Positions 8,798 through 16,283 of a stretch of 41,694 nucleotides of DNA are shown here, piece after piece (position 1 is the stretch's first letter; each line of letters opens with the position of its first letter). Below the pieces are notes generated by a model that was not told where the DNA came from, did not search any database, and saw only the letters and a program-made list of their open reading frames with translations. Location of the stretch: contig JAAZNB010000090.1 in the NCBI GenBank assembly GCA_012798515.1, positions 1 to 41,694 on the forward strand, given 5' to 3'. Origin of the DNA: Chloroflexota bacterium. Its GTDB lineage: Bacteria; Chloroflexota; Anaerolineae; Anaerolineales; Anaerolineaceae. The position numbers were made by a program, and so were the translations under genes.

Positions 8798-9134
8798 GAC
8801 ATGAGCCCTTTACGCTTATGATGGGTTTCCCTAGTATTTCTACTAGATCGTTTCGTCGAATGCGGATGACCAGCGGCCAAGTCACCCAGCATTATTCGTG
8901 TATCGAGTGGTTTGCAGTCTTTCGATAGAGATCACTCGTTGGATGTTAAGCAAAATGGAATGTTTTTCGGCCACAAGTAGAAAAACACTCAATTTCGCTG
9001 GTATTCCCTTCTCCTGGAAAGAGATACAAAATCGCGAGTCGATCAATGGATGGGGCCATCCCGGTGGGGAATCTCCGGGATGGCCCCGGTTACAGTGTAA
9101 GGGCTATTTCACCTTACGAAGGACTGAGAAAGGT
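8798..9134. other. 337-bp gap between binding-protein and ATPase genes
   Basis: No convincing gene is visible. Besides the 13-bp hairpin at 9052-9087, two smaller inverted repeats occur: CTAGTA/TACTAG at 8831-8846 with a 4-nt loop, and GTTTTTC/GAAAAAC at 8962-8986. All would form in the mRNA running from the binding-protein gene into the ATPase gene. No strong promoter was found here, so the ATPase probably relies on read-through. Confidence 0.6.
9052..9087 (-). terminator. 13-bp stem-loop after the binding-protein gene
   Basis: A perfect 13-bp GC-rich inverted repeat (arms 9052-9064 and 9075-9087, 10-nt loop) starts 48 nt past the stop of the binding-protein gene. No U-tract follows on the minus strand. 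Such hairpins commonly stabilise the 3' end of the binding-protein message or cause partial termination, so that more binding protein than ATPase is made. That role is inferred. Confidence 0.5.
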
Positions 9135-10277
9135 CTAGAGATCTTTGCGGACGACCAGATTCGGGACCGCGGCAGGATCTTCGATGTAAGCCTTCTCCAG
9201 GGAGACGATGTCGTTTTCGACCTCAGCGGGAACCAGGCCGTAGAAGGGGTTCATGTACACAGCGCCTTCGGCCAGGCCGACGGAGAAGTGGCCACCGGGT
9301 TGGCCGGCCGCAATCACGTCGCGCATGAGGTATTCAACTTCTTTGGTCACGTCTTCAGCCCAACCACCGAGGACGAAGTCGGGGCCGAGGTGGTTCTTGT
9401 CTTTCACCCAGGAGATCACGCGCAGGTCGGTGTTGCCGGCTTCGCGAGCTTCCTTGGCGGCTTCGATACCACCGGTATCGCCGGAGTCAGCGTTCAGGAT
9501 CAGCACGTCGCTGCCCTGTTCGATGGCGGCTTTGGCCAGTTCTTTGGTCTTGGCGGGATCAACCCAGCTGCCTACGTAGACGTCGTTGATCTCGGCGTCC
9601 GATTCCAGGTCGGTGCAGGCCTGTTTCATCATCAAGAGATGATGGTCGTTGATCGGGAAGGATTCGCCTGCGATGAGGGTGACCTTGCCGGTCTTGGTGA
9701 TTTCGCAAGCCAGGCGGCCGATGAAGTAACCGCCTTCACCAGCGGAGAAGGTGATGGTGTACAGGTTGGCAACTTCCCCTTCGGCGCCGTTGGTCTGGAT
9801 GAAGGTCACATCGGGGTACTCCAGGGCAACCTCTTTGATCTGGTCGGCGTATTCGTACCCGTGGGCCAGGATCATGTCATAGCCGGCTTCGGCGTAGTCA
9901 CGCATCACCTGGGCGGCATCTTCAACTTTGGTGCTCTCGGTGTAGGCAATTTCCATGCCGAATTTGTCGCGCAGGTTGACCATGGCCAGGTAAGCGTTGG
10001 TGTTCCAACCGGCATCGTTGACGGGGCCGGAGAGGATACCAGCTAACTTCTTGCCTTTGAGGACAGCCGTCGCATCGGCATCGCTCATGCCACCGGTCTG
10101 CGGGCCGGGGGTGGCGGTGACAACGATGGTTTCGGGCTCAGATTCGACCATAACGGTCTCTTCGACCACGACGGTCTTTTCGATAACCTCGGGGGTTGCT
10201 GCCGGGGCGCAAGCCGTAAAGGCGAAGACCAATACGGCCAGCATCGATACAAGGGCTACCACACTTCTATGTTTCAT
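9135..10277 (-). CDS. BMP-family solute-binding lipoprotein
   Basis: A 380-residue secreted lipoprotein of the basic membrane protein/nucleoside-binding family (PnrA/BmpA-like). The N-terminus is a type II signal peptide (Lys/His/Arg, a hydrophobic run, then FAFTAC) with the lipidated Cys at residue 23. A flexible linker rich in Glu, Val and Thr and ending TATPGP follows, a style common in Chloroflexota binding proteins. The domain begins KKLAGILSGPVNDAGWN, and the Asp/Trp and later GGYFIGRLA segments are family hallmarks. The ATG at 10277 has GGAGA 7 nt upstream and gives a correct signal peptide; upstream in-frame starts do not. Family members bind purine nucleosides, but some bind other ligands, so the ligand is open. 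Confidence 0.94.
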   Translation of the reverse strand: MKHRSVVALVSMLAVLVFAFTACAPAATPEVIEKTVVVEETVMVESEPETIVVTATPGPQTGGMSDADATAVLKGKKLAGILSGPVNDAGWNTNAYLAMVNLRDKFGMEIAYTESTKVEDAAQVMRDYAEAGYDMILAHGYEYADQIKEVALEYPDVTFIQTNGAEGEVANLYTITFSAGEGGYFIGRLACEITKTGKVTLIAGESFPINDHHLLMMKQACTDLESDAEINDVYVGSWVDPAKTKELAKAAIEQGSDVLILNADSGDTGGIEAAKEAREAGNTDLRVISWVKDKNHLGPDFVLGGWAEDVTKEVEYLMRDVIAAGQPGGHFSVGLAEGAVYMNPFYGLVPAEVENDIVSLEKAYIEDPAAVPNLVVRKDL

Positions 10278-10427
10278 GGATTGGATCTCCTTCTTTTGTG
10301 ATTGTATTCGGTCAATCATTATCAACGGCACTAAGTTTCGAACGCTCTTTTTCTCCTTTGGAATAACTGGTCACCTCCTTCTGTGTCCGTACAGATTAGA
10401 CCACCTCTCACTCTTTAACCAGATCCG

Positions 10428-11213
10428 TTACGATGCTTGGATAATGTCCAGGGCTTCATCCAGCGAAGCGCCGTGATGCAGAATGGCAGCCACCGCAGCT
10501 GTCATACTTTGTGGGTCCTCAGCCTGGAAGATATTGCGGCCGATGGCCACGCCGCTGGCGCCGTTGTCCACCGCGGCTTTGATATCTGCCAGCATATCCC
10601 GTTCTTTACCCCGTTTGGCGCCCCCCAGGATGACGACAGGACCATAGCAGGCGCTTGTAACCTGGTTAAATCCTGCCACGTAGGGCGTCTTGATGAAATC
10701 TGCGCCCAGCTCGAGGCCCAGCCTGGCCCCGAGGGCGATGTTTTCAACAGTTCTAAACTCTGGCGCGCTATCAAACCCACCGGGAACCATTTCGGCCATG
10801 AGAGCCAGGCCCCAGGCATGGGCTTCACTGGCGATTGCGGCGATATTCTCCAGGGAAGATACTTCCTTAGAGGAGCCGGGATAGCCGGAGACAGCCATGG
10901 CGTCCGCGCCCAGGCGCAGGGCTTCTTCGACGCCAAAGAAAATGGAACCGGGTCCATCGTTGGTGCCCAGCTTGCTGGGACCGCCATCCGAGCGCAGGAT
11001 CAACCCGACGGGCGCCAGTTCGCGGGCGAAGCGGCGGGCTAATCCATAAGAGGTGAGGACCGCATCCGCGCCGCCGGAGACAACCTTTTCAATTGTCTTG
11101 GCTGGATCTTCGAGGCCTTTGCAAGGTCCGTCAATCAGGCCGTGGTCCATAGCAACAATCAGGACTTTTCCGTCAGTACGAAAGATACGATTCAGTCTGC
11201 GACCAGAGATCAT
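10428..11213 (-). CDS. Class I DhnA/LsrF/FbaB-type aldolase
   Basis: A 261-residue (beta/alpha)8 aldolase of the DhnA/LsrF family. K175 in ADFIKTPY is the expected Schiff-base lysine, and MDHG near residue 22 and the C-terminal GAKRGKE and GRNIFQ phosphate-binding segments fit. Relatives cleave fructose-1,6-bisphosphate, act on phosphorylated autoinducer-2 (LsrF), or condense amino-sugar phosphates in archaeal aromatic synthesis. The ATG at 11213 is preferred over one at 11225: GGAGAAG lies 4 nt before it, whereas the earlier ATG has no ribosome-binding site and overlaps this one. It is the first gene of the transporter-dehydrogenase operon, 150 nt before the binding protein, so it may cleave a downstream phosphorylated intermediate. 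Confidence 0.9.
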   Translation of the reverse strand: MISGRRLNRIFRTDGKVLIVAMDHGLIDGPCKGLEDPAKTIEKVVSGGADAVLTSYGLARRFARELAPVGLILRSDGGPSKLGTNDGPGSIFFGVEEALRLGADAMAVSGYPGSSKEVSSLENIAAIASEAHAWGLALMAEMVPGGFDSAPEFRTVENIALGARLGLELGADFIKTPYVAGFNQVTSACYGPVVILGGAKRGKERDMLADIKAAVDNGASGVAIGRNIFQAEDPQSMTAAVAAILHHGASLDEALDIIQAS

Positions 11214-11275
11214 TGTCTTCTCCATAGTTTTGTAAAAATGAAATCTTCTTGCGGTGGTAAAGCTCGAAGAACACT

Positions 11276-11297
11276 GGGCAACCTGTGCAGGTTACCC
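11276..11297 (-). promoter_or_regulatory. Leader hairpin A upstream of the aldolase gene
   Basis: Positions 11276-11284 and 11289-11297 pair as a 9-bp stem with a tetraloop and one G-U wobble in the minus-strand transcript. The stem lies about 63 nt upstream of the aldolase start codon. It would form in the 5' leader if transcription begins further upstream. Confidence 0.4.
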
Positions 11298-11320
11298 CGG
11301 TTCCTGCTTATGAGGTCATA

Positions 11321-11349
11321 CAGGCGAATGGAGATGCTGCATTCGCCTG
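11321..11349 (-). promoter_or_regulatory. Leader hairpin B upstream of the aldolase gene
   Basis: A perfect 9-bp inverted repeat (CAGGCGAAT at 11321-11329, ATTCGCCTG at 11341-11349, 11-nt loop). Together with hairpin A, 23 nt away, it gives the putative leader two strong stems. No known riboswitch consensus was recognised, and no U-tract follows. Confidence 0.4.
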
Positions 11350-11731
11350 GTGTGGCTTAACGACGCGTTTCAAAAGGCTCTAATACGATGGGTAGAAGGG
11401 ATGAGGCAGTTTGCCCGGCGAACCGGCATACGCTATAGAAGAATATGCACCTGGCCAGCTCAACAGCTGGAATCGTTGATCTATTGCCTGTCAAACCTTT
11501 CATACGGACCTCCGAATTGCTCGTTCGACAATTCAGTTCATTTTCCGGGATGCCTCGCCATCATCGAATGCCTAGTTACAGATGGCGGCGCCATTTGAAT
11601 TGAACAGCGGTTTCTGAAAGGTGGAACCTTTTATGTTAACAGTACCGACGTTATTTGGCTTTTGGTAGATACCGGTTGGCGACCGGGGAAGCAGTGAATC
11701 CAGGATGGTAAACGGATGGCACGCGTCTGTT

Positions 11732-11760
11732 CGCGTAAAATGGGGCGCCCCCGTTTTACG
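11732..11760. repeat. 12-bp inverted repeat with A-rich and T-rich arms
   Basis: Arms CGTAAAATGGGG and CCCCGTTTTACG (one G-U pair on the plus-strand RNA) form a 12-bp stem. The core GGGG/CCCC is flanked by AAAA on one side and TTTT on the other, as in bidirectional terminators, but the T run lies inside the stem. Its role is unknown. Confidence 0.4.
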
Positions 11761-12083
11761 GATTGAAAACGACTGATCTACGCTGGAGAAATGTTGGGAG
11801 AATAGGCGATGTTATCCGGGATTGATATCGATCTCGCTGGCTGAAAAGCCCGAGTTTCAACCAGAAGAATGATGTGATGCTTGCTACGGGATGAACAGAG
11901 CTATTCCAATTTGAGCACACCATCCAGGTATTACCTTCCTTGGTTATACTAGCAATCCTATCGCGAAAACCTCATTCTTGCCATGACCTAAAAGTATTAT
12001 AAATGTTGGCCGGCGACAGGATTTGTTTTAATCACACGGGGTTACGTCATTCCTGGGGTCAAAATTGTGCAATAGATAAAATG

Positions 12084-12112
12084 ATTATAGATAGACAAAT
12101 GACATATGTACA
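12084..12112 (-). promoter_or_regulatory. Candidate minus-strand promoter in the gene-free region
   Basis: TGTACA (12107-12112) and TATAAT (12084-12089) are 17 bp apart on the minus strand. The -10 is perfect and the -35 matches 4 of 6 positions. If used, the aldolase operon would have a leader of about 860 nt including all the hairpins. A second TATAAT at 11997-12002 lacks a good -35. Confidence 0.25.
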
Positions 12113-12477
12113 GTGACATTAAACACAATTTTTACACTTATTAACATCGATTAATGGCGAGTACATCCATATTTAACAAAAATTCCATCTGCTGTGAGCT
12201 TCTGGGGCGGATTTAAAGTTGTAATTCGGCGTCCCTGGCGGTAGAAGGGAGAGTCTTGCGGTTAAATAGCGCGAGAAAATGGTAAACACAGTTGGAAAAA
12301 CCGTTTCAAAATTGGGGGCCGGATTGTAAATCGTTAATTTGTATCAATTAAAGGTTAATTAGTGTCTAGCCTTACTTGACAGATGGGACAGAAGGGACCC
12401 TTTCGGGTGACCATCCACCGGGCCAGGTGGGGCTTCTCGCCGCCTCCCGGCCAGCTCATGGGATGAAGTGCAAAGAT

Positions 12478-12503
12478 CCCCGGCCGGTGGAAAATGGCCG
12501 GGG
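12478..12503 (-). terminator. Stem-loop ending the E1/E2/SDR operon
   Basis: A perfect 8-bp GC-only inverted repeat (CCCCGGCC at 12478-12485, GGCCGGGG at 12496-12503, 10-nt loop) lies 28 nt past the stop of the last SDR gene. Only a short U-containing run (AUCUUUG) follows on the minus strand, so it is a moderate terminator candidate. Confidence 0.55.
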
Positions 12504-12530
12504 ACCGATAAAGCTTGGAAAAGACCAGAT

Positions 12531-13283
12531 TTAACCTTCTTCGTGTTTACGATGGCCCAGCCGTTCGCCGCCATCCACTACGAGGACGTCCCCGGTCACG
12601 TAATCGGCCTGGACGAGATACAACACGGCCTGGGAAACGTCATCCGGCGTTCCCCAATGGCCCAACAAGGCCTTTTTAGCCGTGCGTTCGATTTTCTCTG
12701 GGGTGTAGCGCACAGGGGGTAACACCGGCCCGGGAGCCACGGCGTTGACCCGGATCTGCGGAGCCAGGTCGAGCGCCAGCTGGCGGCTGAGGGCCAGCAT
12801 GGCCGATTTGCCGACCACATGGCCGGCAAAATTGGGCCAGGCCTCGTAGATGGAGAGATCGACGATGAAGACCATCGTTCCCTCGCCTTTGGCGAGCATC
12901 AAGGGCGCCACGGCGTTGGCACAGTAAAAAGCGCCATCGATTAATGTGCCGGTGACGCGATGCCATTCACTGAAATCGCGGGTCGGGACGGGGGTGGGGT
13001 TGAAGATCGAGGCGCTGTTGATCAGGATGTCGATGCCGCCGAAACGATCCCTGGCGCCGGCGACCATGGCTTCCACCTGTTCGAAATCCGAAACGTCTGC
13101 CTGGACGGCCAGGGCGCCAACGCCCGATTTCTCCGCCTCAGCAGCGGTTTCCAGGGCATCGTCGGCCGACGAACGATAGTTGATCACCACGTTGGCGCCG
13201 GCATTGGCGAGGGCCAGGGTGATTGCCCGGCCTACCCGGTGAGCGCCGCCCGTAATCAGAGCAGTTTTTCCACGAATGTCCAT
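12531..13283 (-). CDS. PTR1/FolM-like SDR with Asp-His-Lys active site
   Basis: A 250-residue SDR with the TGGAHRVG nucleotide motif (residues 11-18) and INSAS (88-92), both in the style of pteridine reductase PTR1 and FolM. At the catalytic positions PTR1 has Asp, Tyr and Lys spaced 13 and 4 apart; here they are D142, H155 and K159, so the Tyr is replaced by His. The DNA codon is CAT, so this is not a reading-frame artefact. NADPH preference is suggested by R37-S38 after the second strand. The C-terminus is an extra charged tail (GHRKHEEG). AGGAGA lies 4 nt before the ATG. It is the last gene of the E1-E2 operon, 12 nt after its paralogue. Whether it reduces a pterin or another ketone is unknown. 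Confidence 0.88.
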   Translation of the reverse strand: MDIRGKTALITGGAHRVGRAITLALANAGANVVINYRSSADDALETAAEAEKSGVGALAVQADVSDFEQVEAMVAGARDRFGGIDILINSASIFNPTPVPTRDFSEWHRVTGTLIDGAFYCANAVAPLMLAKGEGTMVFIVDLSIYEAWPNFAGHVVGKSAMLALSRQLALDLAPQIRVNAVAPGPVLPPVRYTPEKIERTAKKALLGHWGTPDDVSQAVLYLVQADYVTGDVLVVDGGERLGHRKHEEG

Positions 13284-13295
13284 AGTTCTCCTGGT

Positions 13296-14027
13296 TTATA
13301 CCAATGATCGGCCTCCATCTACAAAGTAGACGGCGCCGGTTGTGAAATCGTTTTCGATGAGAAAGGTGATCATCCTGGCCACGTCTTGCGGGCTGCCGAT
13401 GCGTTTCAGCGTCGATTTCTCGACTGACCAGCGTACTTTTTCGGGGGGAGCGTCTTCAGCCAGCAGCACGGTGCCGGGGGCGATGGCGTTCACACGCACG
13501 CTGGGGGCCAGTTCGACCGCCAGGGCTTTGGTCAGGGCGGCCAGCCCGGCCTTGCTGGCACTGTGATGCGCATAGCCGGGCCAGACCTGGAAGGCGGATA
13601 GATCGGTGATGTTGATGATCACTCCCTGGCCCTGCTTGAGCATGTGCGGGGCGACGGCCTGGGCGGCCAGGAAAGGCCCTTTCAAGTTAACGTCCATGGC
13701 CAGATCCCAGTCCCGTTCACTGATTTCCAGGAAGGGGGATTTCAACCAGATCGAGGCGTTGTTGATCAGGACGTCAATTTTACCAAATTCTTGGACGGTG
13801 CGTTCTACCAGTGCTTTCACCTGGGCTGCGTCGCGCACTTCTGTCTGGGTAGCCAACACTCGGACCCCACAGGCCTCGAGCTCTTTCTGCGTCTCTTGCC
13901 AGGGTTCGTCATCCAGGTAATAGCTGAAACTGATATTTGCGCCGAGGGATGCCAGGTGGAGGGCCACCTGACGGCCAACGCGCATGGCTGCCCCGGTAAT
14001 TAATACGACTGAATCCTTGAGTTCCAT
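13296..14027 (-). CDS. PTR1/FolM-like SDR, tandem paralogue with His in place of Tyr
   Basis: A 243-residue SDR with TGAAMRVG (residues 11-18) and INNAS (88-92), the PTR1/FolM pattern. As in the next gene, D142, H155 and K159 occupy the PTR1 Asp-Tyr-Lys positions, at identical residue numbers, and the local sequence (DLS....WP..A.H...K) is shared. The pair therefore arose by duplication, with the substitution already present, or under the same constraint. The gene starts at an ATG with GAGGGAAA just upstream, ends 12 nt before its paralogue and follows the E2 gene by 68 nt. The function is not known; oxidation or reduction of an intermediate of the E1/E2 pathway is a reasonable guess. Confidence 0.88.
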   Translation of the reverse strand: MELKDSVVLITGAAMRVGRQVALHLASLGANISFSYYLDDEPWQETQKELEACGVRVLATQTEVRDAAQVKALVERTVQEFGKIDVLINNASIWLKSPFLEISERDWDLAMDVNLKGPFLAAQAVAPHMLKQGQGVIINITDLSAFQVWPGYAHHSASKAGLAALTKALAVELAPSVRVNAIAPGTVLLAEDAPPEKVRWSVEKSTLKRIGSPQDVARMITFLIENDFTTGAVYFVDGGRSLV

Positions 14028-14050
14028 TTTCCCTCGATAGAGGATTCCAT

Positions 14051-14079
14051 CCGGCCAGTACCGGTAGCAGTATGGCCGG
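14051..14079 (-). repeat. 7-bp hairpin between the E2 and SDR genes
   Basis: CCGGCCA (14051-14057) and TGGCCGG (14073-14079) pair across a 15-nt loop within the 68-nt gap after the E2 stop codon. It has no U-tract and may act as an mRNA-processing or stability element inside the operon. Confidence 0.35.
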
Positions 14080-14095
14080 CGGAAACCTCGAATGA

Positions 14096-15382
14096 TTATG
14101 CCGATACCAACACAACCGGGCGTTCCAGATATTGGGCCAGGCGCTGTAAGAAGCGCGCCGCCGGCGCACCGTCGACCAGCCGGTGATCGAAGGACAGGCT
14201 GAGGGTGACCGTGTCGCGCGCTACCAGCTGGCCTTCCAGGACCACTGCCCGCGCCATGATGCGGCCAACGCCCAGGATGGCGGTTTCGGGCGGGTTGATC
14301 AGGGGGGTGAAGGCGTCGACGCCGTAGGCGCCCAGGTTGGTCACGGTGAAGGTGCTGCCTTTCATCTCTTCAGGTGAGAGCTGACCGGATTGAGTGCGCT
14401 GGGCCAGGTCGGCGATTTCGCGGTTAATGGTGAAGACTGACTTCTGATCAACATTGCGCAGGACGGGGACGAACAAACCGCGTTCCGTGTCCACGGCCAA
14501 TCCCAGGTCGATGTTGGCGTGTTGGACGTACTGCCCCCGGGTCAAAGAAGCGTTGAGCTGGGGGAATTGTTGTAATGCCCGGGCGGCCGCCAGGAGGATA
14601 AAGGCGTTATAGGATAGCTTGGCGCCGTTCTCGTCCTGGAACTGTTTGCGGGCGCTGACCAGGTTGGTCACGTCGATTTCGCTGATCAGGGTGACCTGGG
14701 GGCGTTCTTGCCAGCTGGCGGCCAGGCGTTCGGCGATGCCGGCCCGGGTGCCGCTCAACCCCGAAGGGGCGGGGACGGCAGTTACACCGGGCGCACTGGG
14801 GGCCGGGGACGGCTGGCGGGAGAGAGCCTGCTCCACGTCGCTGCGGGTGACTGCACCGCGCGGGCCACTGCCGCTGAGGCCTTGCAGTTCCACCCCAGAT
14901 TCGGCCGCCATGCGCCTGGCCAGCGGGGTGGCCTTGATGCGCTCAGGTTGGAGGCGGGCAGCCTTTTGCAGGTCATCCAGGACGATCATGCCACGCGGAC
15001 CGCTTCCCGGGATGCCGGACAGGCTGAGCTGCTGGGATCTGGCAAAATGGCGGGCTTTGGGAGAGGCCAGGATGACCGCCGGCATGTCGGGCTGAGCCGC
15101 GAGTGGAGAAGCTGCCATGGCAGCCTGGCCGGCCGCGTTTGCCGAGAGGGTACCCAGGGGAGTCAGCAGCTCGTAGGTCCCGCCCGCCGGTTGTAAAATG
15201 TGTAAATATCCGCTGGCCGGCGCTTCGATCTCCAGGAGGGTCTTTTCGCTTTCCAGAGAGAACAAGGGCTCTCCTTTTTGGACGTAATCCCCTTCTTGCT
15301 TGAGCCATTCGACCAGGGTCGCTTGGGTGGTGATTAGCCCCAGCTTGGGCATAACCACTTCGTATTGTTTCGAATCGGGCAT
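14096..15382 (-). CDS. Dihydrolipoamide acyltransferase (E2) with two subunit-binding domains
   Basis: A 428-residue E2 of a 2-oxoacid/acetoin dehydrogenase complex, which passes the acyl group from lipoate to CoA. The lipoyl domain (about 8-82) has K47 in ESEKT as the lipoylation site. Two peripheral-subunit-binding domains follow, at about 104-142 (ending GPRGMIVLDDLQKA) and 150-187 (ending GPRGAVTRSDVEQAL), where most E2 chains have one. A Pro/Ala-rich linker leads to the catalytic acetyltransferase domain (about 208-428), with H400 and D404 in DHRLVDG. The ATG at 15382 is chosen because GGAG sits 7 nt before it and the lipoyl domain starts just after; an upstream in-frame start adds an Arg/Trp-rich tail. 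No E3 gene is in the window. Confidence 0.94.
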   Translation of the reverse strand: MPDSKQYEVVMPKLGLITTQATLVEWLKQEGDYVQKGEPLFSLESEKTLLEIEAPASGYLHILQPAGGTYELLTPLGTLSANAAGQAAMAASPLAAQPDMPAVILASPKARHFARSQQLSLSGIPGSGPRGMIVLDDLQKAARLQPERIKATPLARRMAAESGVELQGLSGSGPRGAVTRSDVEQALSRQPSPAPSAPGVTAVPAPSGLSGTRAGIAERLAASWQERPQVTLISEIDVTNLVSARKQFQDENGAKLSYNAFILLAAARALQQFPQLNASLTRGQYVQHANIDLGLAVDTERGLFVPVLRNVDQKSVFTINREIADLAQRTQSGQLSPEEMKGSTFTVTNLGAYGVDAFTPLINPPETAILGVGRIMARAVVLEGQLVARDTVTLSLSFDHRLVDGAPAARFLQRLAQYLERPVVLVSA

Positions 15383-15415
15383 ATACCATCTCCATCTGCG
15401 GGAACGCTCCGGGAA

Positions 15416-15434
15416 CACTGCCGGTTGGGCAGTG
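15416..15434 (-). repeat. 7-bp hairpin before the E2 gene
   Basis: CACTGCC and GGCAGTG pair across a 5-nt loop between the isomerase stop and the E2 start. It may adjust E2 translation or message stability; that function is inferred only. Confidence 0.35.
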
Positions 15435-15458
15435 GCGTAGGGAGCTCGATGGGAAAAA

Positions 15459-16256
15459 TCAGGCGAGGAAGATGTCTTTCACGTTTTGGAAGGCGATCTC
15501 TTCGCTTACCGAAGGCCTGCATTCCAGGCCGATGTAACCATCAAAACCGAGCTGGCGCAGTTTCTTAACCAGGTTCTTGAAGTTGATTTCCCCGGTGCCG
15601 GGTTCCTGGCGGGTGGGAACGTCTCCCACGTGCACAGTGGGATACAGGCCGTAATACGCCTCCAACCCGTAGAACAGGTTGCCGGCGGTGCGCTGCTGGT
15701 GGTAGCAGTCGAAGGCCAGGCGGAACTGGGGATGGTCGATGCGACGCACCCAGTCGGCTGCCAGGTCGTGATCGTGTACCAGGACGCCGCCCTGGATGTG
15801 GAACTGGTTCAGCGCTTCGACCCACACTTCGACTTTGGTCTGTTCGACCAGCCTCATGATTTTCTCAGTCTGATCGAGCAGGTTGGCGTACTGTTCGGCC
15901 TCGGTGACGTTGCGCGACAGGCGCCGGGTCCATTCTTTCCCGTTGATGACGTCTACCTGGTTAGAAAAGATGAACAGGTGCTCCACGCCGTGCTGCTCGG
16001 CCATTTCCAGGCTTTCGGCCCAGGTGCGCAGGGTGAGTTCATTATCCCCCGGATCGGCCAGAGAACCCATGCCTTCGTCGAAGGTCGAATTGATGACACT
16101 GCCGCAGCGCTTGCATTCTGCCGCCAGCTCGGCCATCGGGACACTGCGCCACAACCAGACATCCAGGCGATGGATGCCTAAACCGGCGAAGGCTTCAACC
16201 CGCTCCAACAAGGGGCGGTCGGTGAACCAGAAATCCAGGTATCCGGTGAATTCCAC
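15459..16256 (-). CDS. Hydroxypyruvate isomerase-like TIM-barrel protein (Hyi/OtnI family)
   Basis: A 265-residue xylose-isomerase-like TIM barrel. The stretches AFDCYHQQ (near residue 191), HVGDVPTRQEPGTGEINF (near 220) and IGLECRPS (near 250) closely match hydroxypyruvate isomerase and 2-oxo-tetronate isomerase, and supply metal-binding Glu, Asp, His and Glu. The start is GTG at 16256, with AAGGAG 7 nt upstream. An ATG lying between the two is in another frame and is rejected. The gene sits between E1 beta (27 nt before) and E2 (76 nt after), an unusual place for such an enzyme. It could isomerise a hydroxylated 2-oxoacid that the E1-E2 complex then decarboxylates. Confidence 0.88.
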   Translation of the reverse strand: MEFTGYLDFWFTDRPLLERVEAFAGLGIHRLDVWLWRSVPMAELAAECKRCGSVINSTFDEGMGSLADPGDNELTLRTWAESLEMAEQHGVEHLFIFSNQVDVINGKEWTRRLSRNVTEAEQYANLLDQTEKIMRLVEQTKVEVWVEALNQFHIQGGVLVHDHDLAADWVRRIDHPQFRLAFDCYHQQRTAGNLFYGLEAYYGLYPTVHVGDVPTRQEPGTGEINFKNLVKKLRQLGFDGYIGLECRPSVSEEIAFQNVKDIFLA

Positions 16257-16283
16257 GGCATTACTCCTTTTGAAGGGGTGAAA

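Larger units (their letters stand above)
11226..12530. other. 1.3-kb gene-free, hairpin-rich region
   Basis: No open frame here has a credible start, composition or family match. The part from about 11940 to 12360 is visibly AT-richer than the flanking genes. The stretch holds many short inverted repeats: 11276-11297, 11321-11349, 11455-11470 (CCAGCT/AGCTGG), 11617-11631 (AAAGGT/ACCTTT), 11672-11686 (CCGGT/ACCGG), 11732-11760, and 12334-12351 (TTAATT/AATTAA). A wider pair AAAATTGTG (12061-12069) and CACAATTTT (12124-12132) brackets a 54-nt segment. Both flanking operons are on the minus strand, so this is the upstream region and possible long leader of the aldolase-transporter operon. A structured RNA or a decayed gene are both possible. 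Confidence 0.6.

Noticed and set aside
8898-10046. 382-codon plus-strand open frame opposite the binding protein
   Set aside because: Shadow of the binding-protein gene; it extends through the intergenic hairpin and has no family features.
10278-10427. Possible riboswitch between the aldolase and binding-protein genes
   Set aside because: Checked for purine-type and other consensus elements; only several purine-rich Shine-Dalgarno-like runs are seen, with no stable stem or terminator.
11350-11598. 82-codon open frame in the gene-free region
   Set aside because: Starts with GTG, has no clear ribosome-binding site, no recognisable domain and odd composition.
11809-11844. 11-codon ORF preceded by GGGAGA
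   Set aside because: Could be a leader peptide, but it is on the plus strand with no plus-strand gene nearby, and its length makes chance likely.
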